Assembly (NCBI RefSeq): GCF_021130785.1
Contig: NW_025777489.1
Coordinates: 62,001-126,000 of the forward strand
Source: Homalodisca vitripennis
Taxonomy: Eukaryota > Arthropoda > Insecta > Hemiptera > Cicadellidae
Length of the DNA stretch: 64,000 nt
Reading direction: 5' to 3'
Numbering within the stretch: position 1 is the stretch's first letter; each line of letters starts with the position of its first letter. The position numbers and the translations under genes are program-made. The notes beneath the pieces were generated by a model. The model made no database searches. It was not told the DNA's origin and saw only the letters and a list, made by a program, of their open reading frames with translations. Of the stretch, positions 23,130 through 36,582 are shown piece by piece.

Positions 23130-24590
23130 AACCATGTAAATACTAGTAGACTTAACAAATCTAAGACCTTGAACACAGGTCAATTACCAAACAATATTGA
23201 ATTTATTAAAATTAAATTTCTATTAATACAAATTTCTATAGCAGGTCAAATTACCCGTAATTGCATTGGTAAACAAACAGGTAACATGATGCTGTGTGCT
23301 GTGGTAATTGTAATTATAGCAGTCGTGGCCCACACCATAACTGCATGGTGGTTAACGATGTATGGTTTTCATTACATATTCAATTACCTTGTGTTTACAT
23401 AGTTTTACTTTCAAACAGTAATAATAAGAAATAATAATTGAGATTTCACTATTTTCAGGGTTTCCAGAAATGTTGAGAAGTATTTTACGATATGGTTAAA
23501 TAGGTGGAATTAATGGAAGCGTATCTCTAACTTCATGGTTCATTTCACTTTAATTGGTTTCTAATTACGGTTATATTTCTGTACATTTGCATGTTTTATT
23601 AGCATTCAAATTCCTACATAAAATAATCTTTAGTAGACAGTTTCAAAAAAGCGCCCTTGTGAAATTTTCATGAAAACACTATGTTTATTTCGAATTGTGT
23701 ATACAAAATTACCATTTTCAAACGACTGAAAAATTATTTTGGTACAAAAGTAAATACCTATAAGCATGATAGGCATGTCCTGATAAGTTTTGTACAAAAA
23801 TGTGGAGAAAAGTATGATTTAAATTATTTGATTTTACTTCCAGTAGTTTTCGAAATTAAATGCACTATTCAGAGACGTAACCGCTATTCAATTGTCAGCA
23901 ATTCAACCAATAACATTTATTTCATATATGTTAAGTGCTTAGATTTAATTACATTAAAACGTGAATAGCTACTTTTGTTCAATCGTAGAACAAAACTTAA
24001 AACCTTACAAAATAGCCTTTTAAGCTTCTATGTTTTAAAACCTATATTAACCACGTCAGACTCTATGAAATTTGACACATAAATTAACTAAGACATCATC
24101 GATAGTTTTCTCGTTACATTGTTAAAATATTGCAACTAAACCCCCATATGTCTGCTGTGAGTTACATTTCTTTGGCAAGTGTTGTGGTGATAATATGGTG
24201 TAGTGTTGTAGAGGTGATAATTATAGAAATAATAAAAGCATATCTATATATTATGTAATGTAACATGTTTTACTCCATAAGCGTTTATTAACTGATTTTT
24301 TTTCAATTAATACTGAGTTTTAAATTATGTCTGACGCAATATTATTACCATAACGATTACGAGACGGAAGATTCCACAGCACAGAGTATTGGCAATATGA
24401 TGTCACTAATGTGAGCATCAGGACTGCATTCCATGCACTTTTCACATATTGAATTGGTAGATGATTGACCTATATCGTGAATTGTACCGTTCAAACCAAA
24501 TGTCTTTATAGCTATAGACTCAATTTAGGAGCTTTAAGATTTTTTTAAATGCATATTTTTATATGTATCAAACTGGGGATCGTCTTACAA
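23130..24590 (+). repeat. dispersed repeat E, copy 1 (~1.4 kb)
   Basis: Two blocks are shared, in order, with 60870-61855. Block 1 (23220-23400) shares ATTACCCGTAATTG, ATGATGCTGTGTGCTG, GGTAATTGTAATTATA and TACATATTCAATTACC with the adjoining TGTGTTTACAT. Block 2 (24325-24565) shares CGATTACGAG, CGGAAGATTCC, and GTCACTAATGTGAGCATCAG through GACTGCATTCCATGCACTTTTCA. Between the blocks the copies have diverged and differ in length. The plus-strand frames inside it (23169-23402, 23681-23968) lack protein features and are not conserved in the other copy. Confidence 0.85.
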
Positions 24591-24599
24591 CGGAGTTTT

Positions 24600-24690
24600 A
24601 AAAATCTCCCACCATGTATAAAGCATATTTAAAAAAGGCACGTTTCGAGGATTAGAATCTATGCTCTTCTTCACGTGACTGAACCAAATT
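24600..24690 (-). repeat. hairpin-GAAA module, variant
   Basis: On the minus strand: GTGAAGA, an interrupted stem GAG..GATT / AATC..CTC, then GAAACGTG. The layout matches repeat B, but downstream sequence is unlike it. Confidence 0.4.
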
Positions 24691-24699
24691 GTAAAACAT

Positions 24700-27600
24700 A
24701 TAGCTAAGCATGAAAAAGCACCAATTAATGTATAGCAATTTAATCTGCAAAATAAAAATTAACGACTCCAAAGTATATACACATAAAAGACATACAGCAG
24801 AGTAAAATAGTCTAGAGCTGTAAAAAATCACGAATCATACATTTTCCAATAGAGACAGACTCATTGCACACACCAGTGCATTATTGACTGGAGGGAAACT
24901 AATATTTAGACCTATGATACATCGCAGCTACGTTAATTTGTAAAGAATGAGAAGATAGTGAGGCATACAATGCAGACGCCCTCTGACAGTTGAAATTTTG
25001 TATCAAACTCAATTCTCAATTCTTGTTTGTATTCGTAGTTATTTTATTACTAATAGTTGCCAATTGAAATAGTAGTATTTTTAAATAGGCCTGCTAATTT
25101 TAAGTGTGAATCCTCAGTTAGGGAACGTTTGAAAGGTTTACTGTTCGTTGTTTTGGCTCCATCTCGCTGCAGGTAATGGGTTTCAGACCATCGATGTGAA
25201 GGAATTGGAGACTTTAATAAAAAATACTTTTCTTATATTCTCTCGAACACAATTTTACACTGAGATTCTGTATTTACGCTATTTGACCATTTAATTTGCA
25301 ATTGGACTTTCCTATAATAATCTACTATTTCATTAAGTGTTATGTATGTTAAATTTCACAATAAAAATCAGTGTTCCAAATAACGTACCCGTCGAGAGCT
25401 ATATGAAGTCAAGTTATGCTCTATAGCAAGATTTAATAATACAGAGATCGCTATTCTTTCCAATTATCACGACTTATTCGTGTGACACTCGCAATCTTTG
25501 TATGACAGGCAAAAAATTTACAATTAATGGCGGACATTTATACGATGCATCTGGTGTAGCATGAACCTATTCTTGCACTACAATACAGGACGTGTTACAT
25601 ATGTTAGGTTTTATTGTAGCAACTGTGACCTATATCGACCATGATTTCTTCAAAGTTACATTTCATGTTAAAATACATTCGGATAAAACAATTTCAGTTG
25701 AAGGTAAAGCTTTGAAGACCAACAGATGTGTAATTTAATGATTAATATTCTGATAAGTTCTTTCCAGGCTTGACATTGACCTGGCAGTATAATTACAGTT
25801 CTTTTTATACCATGACGAATATTGAATATATCCTGAATATATGCAATATTTATTCATAATGAACATGATATTAGTTATCAGGCCTTGAAGATTAATTACA
25901 TACCACATCATTATTTAAGTATAATTGACAGAATTTTAACGCTTTTTATCAAATAAAGATTTACAAAGGTTGCTATGAATAATTTTCTTTACGGAAAAGT
26001 TACTTTTACAAAAATGTTATAAGCAAAATACCTTTAGTGAATAATAAGACAAAAGTAAACTTTTTCGGAAAGGAGTGCTTGTTTGGTGCATGAAAGCTAC
26101 CTTTCAGTTTATGAACACAGAAAGCCGATGTTTGCAAGTAAAACAGTTGAGCAAAGGGAGTTTTGAACATTATTTACTCAACTTAACATGCACTAATCGT
26201 AGCGTGGTAAGTTTCTACTTACCTGCGGAGACCATATTCAAATAAAATATTAGGTTCCTTTAAGAAATATTTAAAAACATTATTAATATAAAATATTTTA
26301 AGAGGTTCCATGACGGTATTGATTTCTGTATTGGCTCAATCGTAAAAATATTACAGATATATAAAATTATCTGTTAAACACTCATTTATTTCTTAAATTA
26401 AGTAACGTTGTTTAAAAGTCTTAAATTTAAATTTCTGCATGTCTTTTTTCCGGTAAATGTTAGTGTTACAGCAAACAATTTATTCCATATACCTTTAAAT
26501 TCTTCTTTTAGCATATCTATATTTTCTCCAACGTTTCCTTAAAACTTATTTTAAATACGATGAATTTCTCGTTATTATTTTAAATATTGTTATTGTACAT
26601 ATTATTTATTCCAAATTACGTAGTATACATTTCATAAATTTTAAATATTTCAAAAAGTATAGTTTCAAAAATTCTGTTAAAGTTGACCCATTTCCGTAAT
26701 CTTTCACTTACGTTCATAAGGTCAATCCCCTCATTTCATTTCTCTATGTTCTGGAAAGTATTTATAGATTATTATTAAGTCAAACTCAGATTTAATTTAT
26801 ATTTCAAAAACTCTATGTTGGTTGTTTGTAAGTTTGTTGTTGATGAATAGTGAAGTTACGTGACCAGCGTGAAATAACAAATCTGACTCACTAGTCCCGT
26901 TTCCTGTATTATTTTGTAGAATAATTAATTATTTGACAACTTCCTAAGTTACCAATCTTCTTTCTGCTACCACCAAGGATGGAATGAGAAGAGGGAGTGG
27001 CAGATTTCAGGGTAACATTCTCAATAAAAGTGTTCTTAAACCTCAAAAGCCTAACCTAATCAACCATAGTCCATTCTATGTGTTTCCTTTTTTAAACATG
27101 AAATCGTGCCTCTGGTACAGAACATATCAGTGGTGAGACAAGCCCTTCATTTGTCGATATCTATTTTTAACTATAAATCACAAAGAAGAATAGTTTTACT
27201 TTTGATGAGTTCCTTACATTATTATTAAAATTTCTATTCAACTTTTTTGCAAAAACTTTCTTCTGTATTAACTTTGTATGACTATTATTATTATTTTTTT
27301 ATTTGTGTAAGTTTTACATATTTAGCATTTGTATTTATAATTGTTTTGATCATGCATTGTACTAAGTAATACACTAACCCAACATCTTCATGAGCCAGCA
27401 CGTTAAACTAGGGAAATTTAATAAACTATATTTTACTACACTAAGAACATTTTGGCCTTTTTTATCATTTCCAATTCGATAATTTTACACTTCATAAATC
27501 TTCCATCTTGCTTTGTACTGTCTGTACCTGTTGGATATATAAGTGCCAGAATTTCATAATTATTAATCTGAAATGATGGTTGGTTCAAAAGGAGGGGCTG

Positions 27601-28400
27601 AGGTGGGAACTTGCCAAACACTACCCTAAGGATCCATTTCATCAATCAGCCCTCTTCTAATGGCAATGGCCACGTCAGATACCTCTACCAGGTGTTTCTC
27701 TTTAACTCGGATCCTCTCGTGATTTATCTTGTGCGTTTTCACTGTGTTATCATGTTTTTTTACAAAAATACAAAAGAACTGATGAACTATAAACGTGTTA
27801 ATGGGGACGTTGTTAATTACATATTACTTATTGAACTAGAAGTTATTCCATTCTAGTATATAAGAAATAGTTTATCCACATCTGACTGTAAAACATTTAG
27901 AATAAGTTCAGGAAATATTTTCTTCAAAATAACATTTGCAAGATTTTACTGAAATCTCATGGTGTAACATTTTGTTTTATTTATAATTAATATTTATTTA
28001 TATATATTATTATATTATATAATTAATAGCAGATAGTATAATTTATACGTATCTTCTTCCAAAGTTTTTAAGTGTTTATCCCAAGATTGGATAGTTGTAT
28101 AAAAGAACATTCCTTTCTCACATAGTTTTACGTGTTCTACATTAGAAGCAGGTTACAGTATCATGAAGTCAATTATTAAATCCTGACTATTGTTTGATGC
28201 GCGGTATGTGTACTTATGTAAATAAAATGTAATTCTGGAGATTATTATTTCCCTAACTATGAAATTAATATCCCAGGTGTCCTAATATTGACATTGCACC
28301 ACACTCAGCCATATTTTGGTAATGGTTGTGGTAATGCGGTATATTTATACAAGCCAACTATATAATTGGCATTTCCTATGATTTAATCGTTTAACTATCG
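24700..28400. other. AT-rich DNA, nothing assigned
   Basis: No element recognised. Short frames at 27436-27645 (minus) and 27611-27856 (plus) overlap on opposite strands and show no family features. Confidence 0.4.
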
Positions 28401-29870
28401 ACTTATTTTATTTTTATCTAATAAAATAAACTATTATATGTGTGCTTCCCTTTATTGGTCGATATTATTCTTCTTGAGAAGACAAGCAATCTGAACAATC
28501 AGTATATACATATTCCTGTGACTCTGTACTCGAGGGTGTACAATCTATCTGATCCGTCCATAGCCTTTGATACTTTTTGTTATATTTTCGACGGTTTAAT
28601 CATACTGAATTGTGGTAAGACATTTCAAAACAAGAAATAAGAAAAACTAAAAACATGGATGAACTATTCTCATGTACGAAAGTAATTTTTACAAGTTCAC
28701 AAATATGCTGATAAAGAAGTTTAAAATGTATTAGTAATTAAAAATTTTAATGTTAAAAAAAAATATTTTTACTTTTCAGAACGGCTTACTATTCTACTTG
28801 TTTACATACGAAAGAAAAACTCTTCAGAAGGGCATATTCTACTCGTTGCAACATTAGGATGGTTGCTTCATAATAAACGTGTCAGCCGCTTATAACTATG
28901 ACTTTACTCAAACCGATTCTAAAAGTTCTTTAAATCTTATTTAGTTAGAATTAAAGTTGAAAAACAATAAAACTTCTAGTGAATAATAGAAAACAAAACC
29001 TATTTTTATGTTTTAACATAATATATAGTGTAAAACGGTCTGACTGAACTACTTATTGGGTATTAGGTATAACCAATCGTTCCGTACTATTTTTGTACAG
29101 AACTCAGACTTCATTAAATTTAGTATTCTCGGTTTGAGCAACCTATTGTGAGCGGACTCTCAACTTACAACTGAACTTAAAGCATCTCTGTTAATTTTAG
29201 CAGACTTATGCCTCTCGAGGACGAATGTCAACTAGTTTAATAGCATCGCTATTACAGTAGATGTAGTAGAAAATGGCTGTCCTAATTGTCATTTTATTGA
29301 AAGCCAGGTATAATAAAGCAGGCAGCTTTACGTTGCTTTGTAGGTTCTTGCACATATGATGCAAATATAAATGTATTAAGGAACTTAAAGTTCCCACAAT
29401 TTGTCTTAGGGATTTTTTTTTATTCGAGATGCTTCTGTAGACATTTATTTTGTGGCGTTACACATGTATGGACTTCAAGGTTAAAGTAAGAATGAGGTGA
29501 GGTTAGTCGACTGTAAGAGTTAACTCTGCTGTTGTGTGTATCCCAGATAGGATATATCTTCAGTTCTGTAATATTGTAATATGCGTGATATCAGAAATTG
29601 AAATGTTTACGTTAGTGCAGAATTATTAATTTGTATCGGATCAATACTAATAAATGCACCGCTGCTATACGGTGGTTGTAGTTATTTCCGGAGCCGATCA
29701 AACTGGTAAATGATATATTGTATCAAAACAGTTGTTCAATAAAAAAGTAAGACAGTGGAAATCCACGTGTTCTGATGTAGAGGAATGTTTCTTGTTATTG
29801 GCACTAAGGTAAGGAAAATATTGATCAAATTGACGAGTTGTTTCATTCAGCGAAAGGGATCTGTACTATT
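28400..29870. other. AT-rich DNA, nothing assigned
   Basis: Two short frames (28440-28640 plus, 29206-29397 minus) are not recognisable. No repeat partner found. Confidence 0.4.
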
Positions 29871-29875
29871 GTATG

Positions 29876-29927
<52 letters not shown>

Positions 29928-29928
29928 T
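29871..29928. repeat. (TG)n microsatellite
   Basis: GTATGTATATATG passes into about 40 bp of TG and ends in TTTG. Confidence 0.97.
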
Positions 29929-30173
29929 AATTAATTAAATAAGTGACATGAATTATTTCAAGCATGTTGGAATCAACCATATAGTGACATCACAAGTTGT
30001 GTTTAATGTGGTTGTTCAACAAAAAATTTTTACTTTTTTACCTTATTTCAATATGAACCACACAGCTTACAGAGAATGAAACAACATTTAAAGAAATAAC
30101 TTTTACACTGTTATAAGAATACATTTAGTGACATTTCTACTTGTATGTTACAAAACGTATAACACCACTTTTT

Positions 30174-30400
30174 GAGATCTGCACAAAATTCTGTGCAGTG
30201 CACAACGCCTGGACTGCACTCTAAGCAGCTCTATAGTGATTTAATTTCACCTAGAGTACAGTTATGTGTTTGTTTAGTTCTCAACCTGAGGAAGAGATCA
30301 GGTTGCAGATCTCGAACTTAGTTTTATTCAATATGTAACATATGAGGATGGTAAATCTCCAAAATCCTATTACCCTTTCAAACCTTCCATCATCAATAAA
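30174..30400 (+). repeat. dispersed repeat B, copy 2, with hairpin module
   Basis: CTGAGGA (30286-30292), stem GAGATC / GATCTC (30294-30299 and 30308-30313), then GAAC. It is followed by GGTAAATCTCCAAAATCCTA and CCCTTTCAAACC, matching copies 1 and 3. A second GAGATCTGCA lies upstream at 30174-30183, the inverse of TGCAGATCTC at 30304-30313. The whole 140-bp segment is therefore bounded by 10-bp inverted repeats. Confidence 0.6.
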
Positions 30401-32030
30401 AAACTTTAAAACGATTTCTTTTAAGTCATTGCCTCTTACTTGGGTCTGTAAAGTTCGCTCATACTGTACCCGAGGATCGTAAAATGTATTATAAATAATA
30501 TATTAGCATTTAATTTGGTGCCAGGTATGTTTAACACCGAAATATGAAGAGCTATTTGGGCAAATATTAAGCTTGGTGACTGTAAAAAGTTACATTAGCG
30601 ATTTCAATAAAAAATTAAGTTATAAAATTCCAAATGCTTCAATATTGCACTTTATTTTAACAGCTTCTTCTCTTGTAAAGAGTGTGATATGCAAAGTGGA
30701 CTAAATATTAAAATGTCAACTTATGCTTAAAATGCTTTTTTATTTCGATTGCTTTGAATTGATAACACCAATAATAACCAATATATTTGTACTATAATTA
30801 TTTATACAAGAAACAAGGTTTATTATTTGTATTACTTCACAAAACTAATATTGCTAGTAAAGAATGTTGTATTTTAAAGTAATAACAAGACACCACGTTA
30901 ATAGCTAACAGTTGTACAAGTACTTGTTATATAGCAAGCAGAGAAAATAATGCAAACGATGCAAATAAGAGTACATTTATGGACGGATTGCATTCCTAAA
31001 AAAGTCCGTAGTTTTGTCTTATATACAGCCTGAGTTAATTTTAATTTATTGATTACTTTATATTTACTTTGTTTTATGGTTATAATTGACCCAGACGTCA
31101 GTTGTAAAAATATATTTTTTGTATATCAGGTTTTGTTAATCTTTCCATAATTTTAATATTTTGATAATATCCCTCCAAAACACGACTTCCTTCACCCTTA
31201 AATCATAGGCGATTCCAATAAAAAGACATATTTAATTAGATAAAAGATTCGCTCAACAGCCCATACCTACTGAGATTTAAACTACTGAAAACTATAACTG
31301 CCTATCATTTACACTTGCCAATATCAAAAGGTTTGCTATAGATTAAATACCCGATTTCCAAAAATAAAATAAATGTTGTCATTTTAAAAATTTAGTTTTC
31401 ATCTCAGTAATAAAAACGCTTGAATTTATCTGATAACAGCTTACTAGACTTTACAAACTGGGATATATATTTTATTAATTACGTGTTACCTCTCAAGTCC
31501 AACCCTCTCATACCCTTAAAGTTATTTTGCAACTAATCGCAATGGTTGCATATGACTCATTTTATCCTCAACCTCAAATTCCTACCAGTAGTATGTGTTT
31601 AAGAAAAATATTTACGTCAATTAAATAATCAAATAATAAATGCTATATCAAACGCTGACGAAGGATAATTTATGCAAATCATTTTTAAGCACAGGTTGTT
31701 AAATATTCTCAAAAATAACAAATCAAATATTATTAAACTTGATACCTTAGTAAGTTACTTTGTCTTGTAACTCTACCGTTTTGTAACTCTTTAAATACAT
31801 CTTTTTCATGCACATTTAATGGTACATAATTGTTTAAGAAAATCTCTGTATTATACTTTGTTGCATTTAGTTCTACTAATACATTCCGAATGTCAATATT
31901 ATCTCTTGGGAATTTCAAATAGGCAAAATAATAAATATATTATTAATAATATATTCGGGCGTAATCTTTTTGTTTCTTTTTCCTAATAAAGCAGTATTAT
32001 GTAACAAAGATAATTATAAATTAGATTGAT
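30400..32030. other. AT-rich DNA, nothing assigned
   Basis: Holds an unrecognised 61-codon minus-strand frame (31733-31918). Its sequence NVHEKDVFKELQNGRVTRQS looks protein-like but matches no family I know. Confidence 0.35.
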
Positions 32031-32035
32031 GGCTG

Positions 32036-32073
32036 CTTTACATTTGAATAAAAATAAGCATTCAAATGTAAAG
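32036..32073. repeat. 14-bp perfect stem-loop
   Basis: CTTTACATTTGAAT (32036-32049) pairs exactly with ATTCAAATGTAAAG (32060-32073) across a 10-base loop. Confidence 0.9.
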
Positions 32074-32741
32074 ATTTATATAATTACTTTTGGATTATTT
32101 ATTAAATATTATATCATGCTTGTAAAGGTTATGAAAAGCGTCGGAGGGGTATTTTACCCCAACCTGCGTGAACTCAAATCACCCAGGGTCTTTTTATAAA
32201 CGGTTTGTCTATACTCATGTGAACAAGCAACTTGTGTGACACCACTGGTCACTTCTGGAGTTTGTATGAGCAAACTTTTACCCATTCATTTCCCATCTTT
32301 GGTTCGGATTACAAACGGTTTACTTATGCGCCTATATAAAACATTGAGCGCTCATGAAATATTCTAAACTTCATCTTAACACTTTGAATATCTCAGAAGC
32401 GCTCAAATCTACTATTATTCTGGCAACATTTATTGTCTAAAAAGTGGTTTTAAATGCTCGAATTAAATTTTGTCCTTACTAATTCACCATTTAAGCCATA
32501 CTTCCGCAATTTTAACGGACAGAACCAATTTTAAAATACACAATACATCATGTCCTAGGATTGACAAACCGATCAGTTTTCCTAGTCTACAGCCTCTATA
32601 AAAAATCTTTTACAGGGACCTCCTATCAAATCTACACTATTTAACTTTAATTTGTTAAGATATAAAAATCACAATTTAATCTAAAATGTGCAAGCATATT
32701 TCTTTTGAAAAGCCACTACACGTCTGGAACTACAAAAAACC

Positions 32742-32766
32742 ATATATATATATATATATATATATA
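32742..32766. repeat. (TA)n tract
   Basis: 25-bp TA run. About 45 bases to its right (32810-32825) a minus-strand CGGC-AAA-GCCG hairpin is followed by GAAATATTAC, another hairpin-GAAA variant. Confidence 0.9.
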
Positions 32767-33084
32767 ATAAAAGTTATTGGACTTCTTGGTATAAAATTTC
32801 CTGTAATATTTCGGCTTTGCCGTTTTGAAAAAGGTATAATAAAAAAATAATAACGCAGCAAACAAACAATTTTAAACAAACAATATTTTAAGAACGGCAC
32901 ACAAAATTCTTGAATCTTCACCAATTACTAAAATCTTGTTTTCAAAACCACCCCTATATATTGACGTATACCGTGAAATAATATTATTAATTTAGCTTTT
33001 ACAGTTGAATAAATTTCAAATATTTCTTTTTTTATTTTGTAGAAATTTATGACTAAGAAAAAAAGCGAAAAGGATAGCTTGTGT

Positions 33085-33260
33085 TAAGACAAAACTGTTG
33101 AAAGCAGACGAGATAAATCACGTAACTTTTGCGAGAGAAGAGGGTGGGGCATGTTGCAAGGAGAGAGTGAAATATGTCTTCTGATCGGTCTGGGTCTCTT
33201 AGATTACAAGTTATTTGTAAAGGATTACGTCACAAGTGTCCGCATTTTTACACTTGAATT
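33085..33260 (+). repeat. dispersed repeat F, copy 1
   Basis: Aligns with 54420-54590: ACGAGATAAATCACGTAAC / ACAAGATAAATCACGCAAAC, GGTCTGGGTCTCTTAGATTA / AATCTGGGCCATTTAGATTA, and TTTTTACACTT. Same orientation, diverged, non-coding. Confidence 0.6.
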
Positions 33261-36200
33261 ATATTCTGCAATATTAAGTTGCTGCAAGGTTTAAAAGAAT
33301 TAAATGTTAATTGTTAATGAAATAGTTGCCCTATGACAGCCAAATTTTACTTCTTTTCTCGATGAAATATTTTTGAATTACTGAACCATAGTTTAAACGT
33401 TATATTGCATCCAGTAAATACTAAACAGGGTAAAATAAAAATAATGCTAAGAGCTGAGCATCATAATCAGAAGTAACGTAAAAACTATTTCCTTGTCAAC
33501 TGTATGCTAGTTTATGAATCTATTATTTCATAAATTGAGTATATAAATAGGGTTTTTATACTATTCTATCACGGTGTTTCTCTGTATTTTTTAACACTTT
33601 TATATATCTTGAAAAAAAAATTGAAAAAGCAAAGTTAAGATTTACAAATAAGTTTATTAAAATAGGCACTTATACAGTTCTTTTCGTAATCAGAAATTAT
33701 ATAAGCAATGTCTACACTTTTAGCTCTTGCATATGCGTTACGTATCAACGAGAAGTGTAAAATTACTTTGTAAAACTGTAAACTATAATTATGACTATTA
33801 AAGATAAATCATACTATTTGATATTCAAAAAGATAAAGATTCGATTTCCATAATAATATAGGAAACGTGGTACGTGAAGCTACTAGAGATATTTTAAAAA
33901 TATAACTGAGTGAAAACACAATTATTAGCGAGCTTCTGAGAAGACGCTCAGGAAACGCGCTCTGTAAGATCCATTAGTTGTCAGGGATCAAGCTTACTTA
34001 CAGTTTCTTATTTCCCACGAGGTTTCGTTGGTTCTAGTAGCTATTGTAATATCATTTATTTTATGTATAAACAAAGATTGTTACTTTCTGCTTCCAATGT
34101 TTGTGTTTAATAAATAAGATAACAATTGAATAAATAATATTTTGTTTATATTTTTTAGGAAAGGATTTTCTTTCTCAGAAATGTATGAAATACCTAATGT
34201 ATTATTATCAATATTTAATTATGTGTCACAAATTTCGCGTTAAGAAAATTAAACATGAACAGATAAAGCTGTGTCATGATGGAATTTATTATGACACGTA
34301 CACTAAAGGGCTGTAATGATCGCTAACTAAAATCTGTAGTTACCTAGTCTTGCACTGATTGCCATTGTACTACGCTGATTGATGTGGAAGGACGATGTCA
34401 TGTAAATTAAATTAACGCATTGAAAATTATATGCGTAATTAATCAAGTTTTAACTATATATTAGGATTGGTCTTTTTAATTACAAATCAATCGTCATTCA
34501 TTGTTTTCTGAAAATTATTAACTTTAGCAACTTTACTTCGCTGTTTTTTTTTCTATAAAATGTGTCCAGTATTGTCAGATACAAATATTAGGGAGTTAAA
34601 AAAAAATAAAGTTTAAACTAAGCCTGCTTAAACTTCATCTCTTTGTGTTTTATGGGTAACTATTATTTCAAGGAGACGTGAATGCTATTATCAAGGATTC
34701 CAAACTTCAAAATTGTTCGTGCATTGATGAAAAAAGACGTGAAAGACACTTGGATGACTAAAGCTAGGCCAATCTCATCCATGACAGCTGGTAAGGTAAA
34801 CCCGTCCTTTCCGTGTCAATCTGTTTATATACATGATCACCTCTCTCCTATTTATTTCTGATACGATGAAAAAGTATAAGGAGCTATGTTATGCGTATGC
34901 TTAGATTAGAGATGTAGAGTTCTTTAAAAGAATTTATGGGGAACATTTATTAAAATTAATATATATGAGGATATGCTTAAGTTTCGGCCTAAGTTAATGC
35001 TTGGTTATTGCATTTATTATTATTATTGCTACACTCTTTAAGAGTAATAATGAAAGCCATATTTAAACTAGGACTTTCATTATTACTATTTTTCTACGAT
35101 TATAGTCTTTTAGTTATTTATTACAATTCCATATAAATTAATAAATATATTTATGAGATTACATCAGTACAGTACCTCTCCCAGCTAATACATTTGCTTG
35201 TTCTTTTCCATTCACCAGGTTCTGAGAACTGTAAATTTGTTAGGTATGCAATTATCAGTAAGACTTTATGAAGTATTATAATTATTAAAATAAAGAAAGA
35301 TGAAACATATATTTTCGTTAACAGTTTTAAATAAAATCTGGATTAGTTCCAATGGATTGAAAAACTACAACTTTCTGGTTATACTAAATTTGGTATAACT
35401 ATAGTTACACTATCTGGTAATTAGTGTTGTCTGGGCATTAGTTTTTTGATAAGGATATCATTTCCCGTAATGTTTTAATCAAAATGGTATCAGCCGATAC
35501 TCGGCTTTTAAATATAAACGTTAGCAAGAAATTTTAAAATTTTGTATGTATTTTTAGAGTACTCAATTGTCAGATTAAACATTGTTGGATAAACTAATAC
35601 ACCTCTTTGATAATTTACACAATAGCATATTTTAAGTGGAAATAATAATTTAAAATGTTATACGATAATATTATAACACAAAACTATAAAAACATTATGA
35701 ATATTAAGGGATTATCTTAGTAATTATTGTTACTATGTCGACATTGGGCTGATTTAATATTTTATTTTATTGATTATGATTTGGTTAGATATAAACTAAA
35801 TAGTATAGAAAGATAAATGTTTTACTATAATATGATACTGTGTATTGGGCTAAGACAAATTCCAATATTACCTTGCAGACATTTTCAATAATATCAGATT
35901 AGATTTAAATATGAGTAATTAAGTAAACAAGACATCAAATTAAGTCCCAGAATACATAACAAAATAACATAAAATATTTTAAAGAATTAACCTACACTAA
36001 ACTAAATTATGGAGAACAAATGATATATACTATATAAATTGTTTAAACCCATTATTTTATAAAATCCGTGTAGATATTATTTTAATAAAAATTAATATAT
36101 TTCACTAAATTAATAAGTAATTTAAATACATTCTTGCGATGGGGACAACCAATAATCAGCTTAACATCCATGTCTACTCTTAATACAATCTTCCGGTGAC

Positions 36201-36320
36201 TAAAACGAATAAAAAACTGTTGTATATTTTGCTGCTATAAGTATCATAATAGTTTAAAGGGAGTTTACATAAAATATACTATGTATACATTTTTTTAGTT
36301 TAAATATAAACATTGTGGTA
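33260..36320. other. AT-rich DNA with one small hairpin and one short ORF
   Basis: Contains a 14-bp perfect stem-loop (AGTAATAATGAAAG at 35043-35056, partner 35074-35087, 17-base loop) and the 59-codon frame at 34682-34861. Otherwise nothing recognised. Confidence 0.5.
34682..34861 (+). other. 59-codon ORF, unrecognised
   Basis: ATG follows directly on an in-frame TGA. The middle reads MKKDVKDTWMTKARPISS, with a charge pattern more protein-like than its neighbours. The sequence GCTGGTAAGGTAA inside it also fits two possible splice donors, so it could be an exon fragment. It could equally be chance. No family is recognised. Confidence 0.15.
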
Positions 36321-36329
36321 TGATTAGTA

Positions 36330-36582
36330 TACTCTCTACTGGTGTTAAATTATCGGCTTTTGTATTCCTTGTGGTTGAGAGTATAAAGGGAAGGTGTAGA
36401 TGGCTCTTATTAAGGCTTTCGACTGTGTCAATCTTCCCCCAGTCAAATCAACACATAGGGTCCACCAGTCAGAAGTTGAGGTGGTTAGAATAGTATTTGC
36501 ATATCGAAAGCAATCCATTAAGTCATTAATTACTGGTACGTACTGCTCGAAATTAGCTGAGAATTATTCTGATAAATTTTAG
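36330..36582 (+). mobile_element. LINE reverse transcriptase relic (central RT)
   Basis: The plus strand reads ALIKAFDCVNLPPVKSTHRV and then VEVVRIVFAYRKQSIKS. This is the order seen in LINE RT domains: 'DLSKAFDCVNH..L..KL' then 'W..SYL.NRKQ.VK'. KAFDCV contains the conserved first catalytic-aspartate motif of the RT palm. A TAG lies three bases before the ATG, and upstream VVESIKGRC in another frame fits the preceding conserved helix, implying a frameshift. The later YADD motif is not found before the stop at 36582. Truncated and inactive. Clade between Jockey and CR1 is not resolved. Confidence 0.75.

Noticed and set aside
32153..32168. GGGGTA-TTT-TACCCC small hairpin as a terminator
   Set aside because: A 6-bp stem in animal DNA has no terminator meaning. 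It may be incidental.
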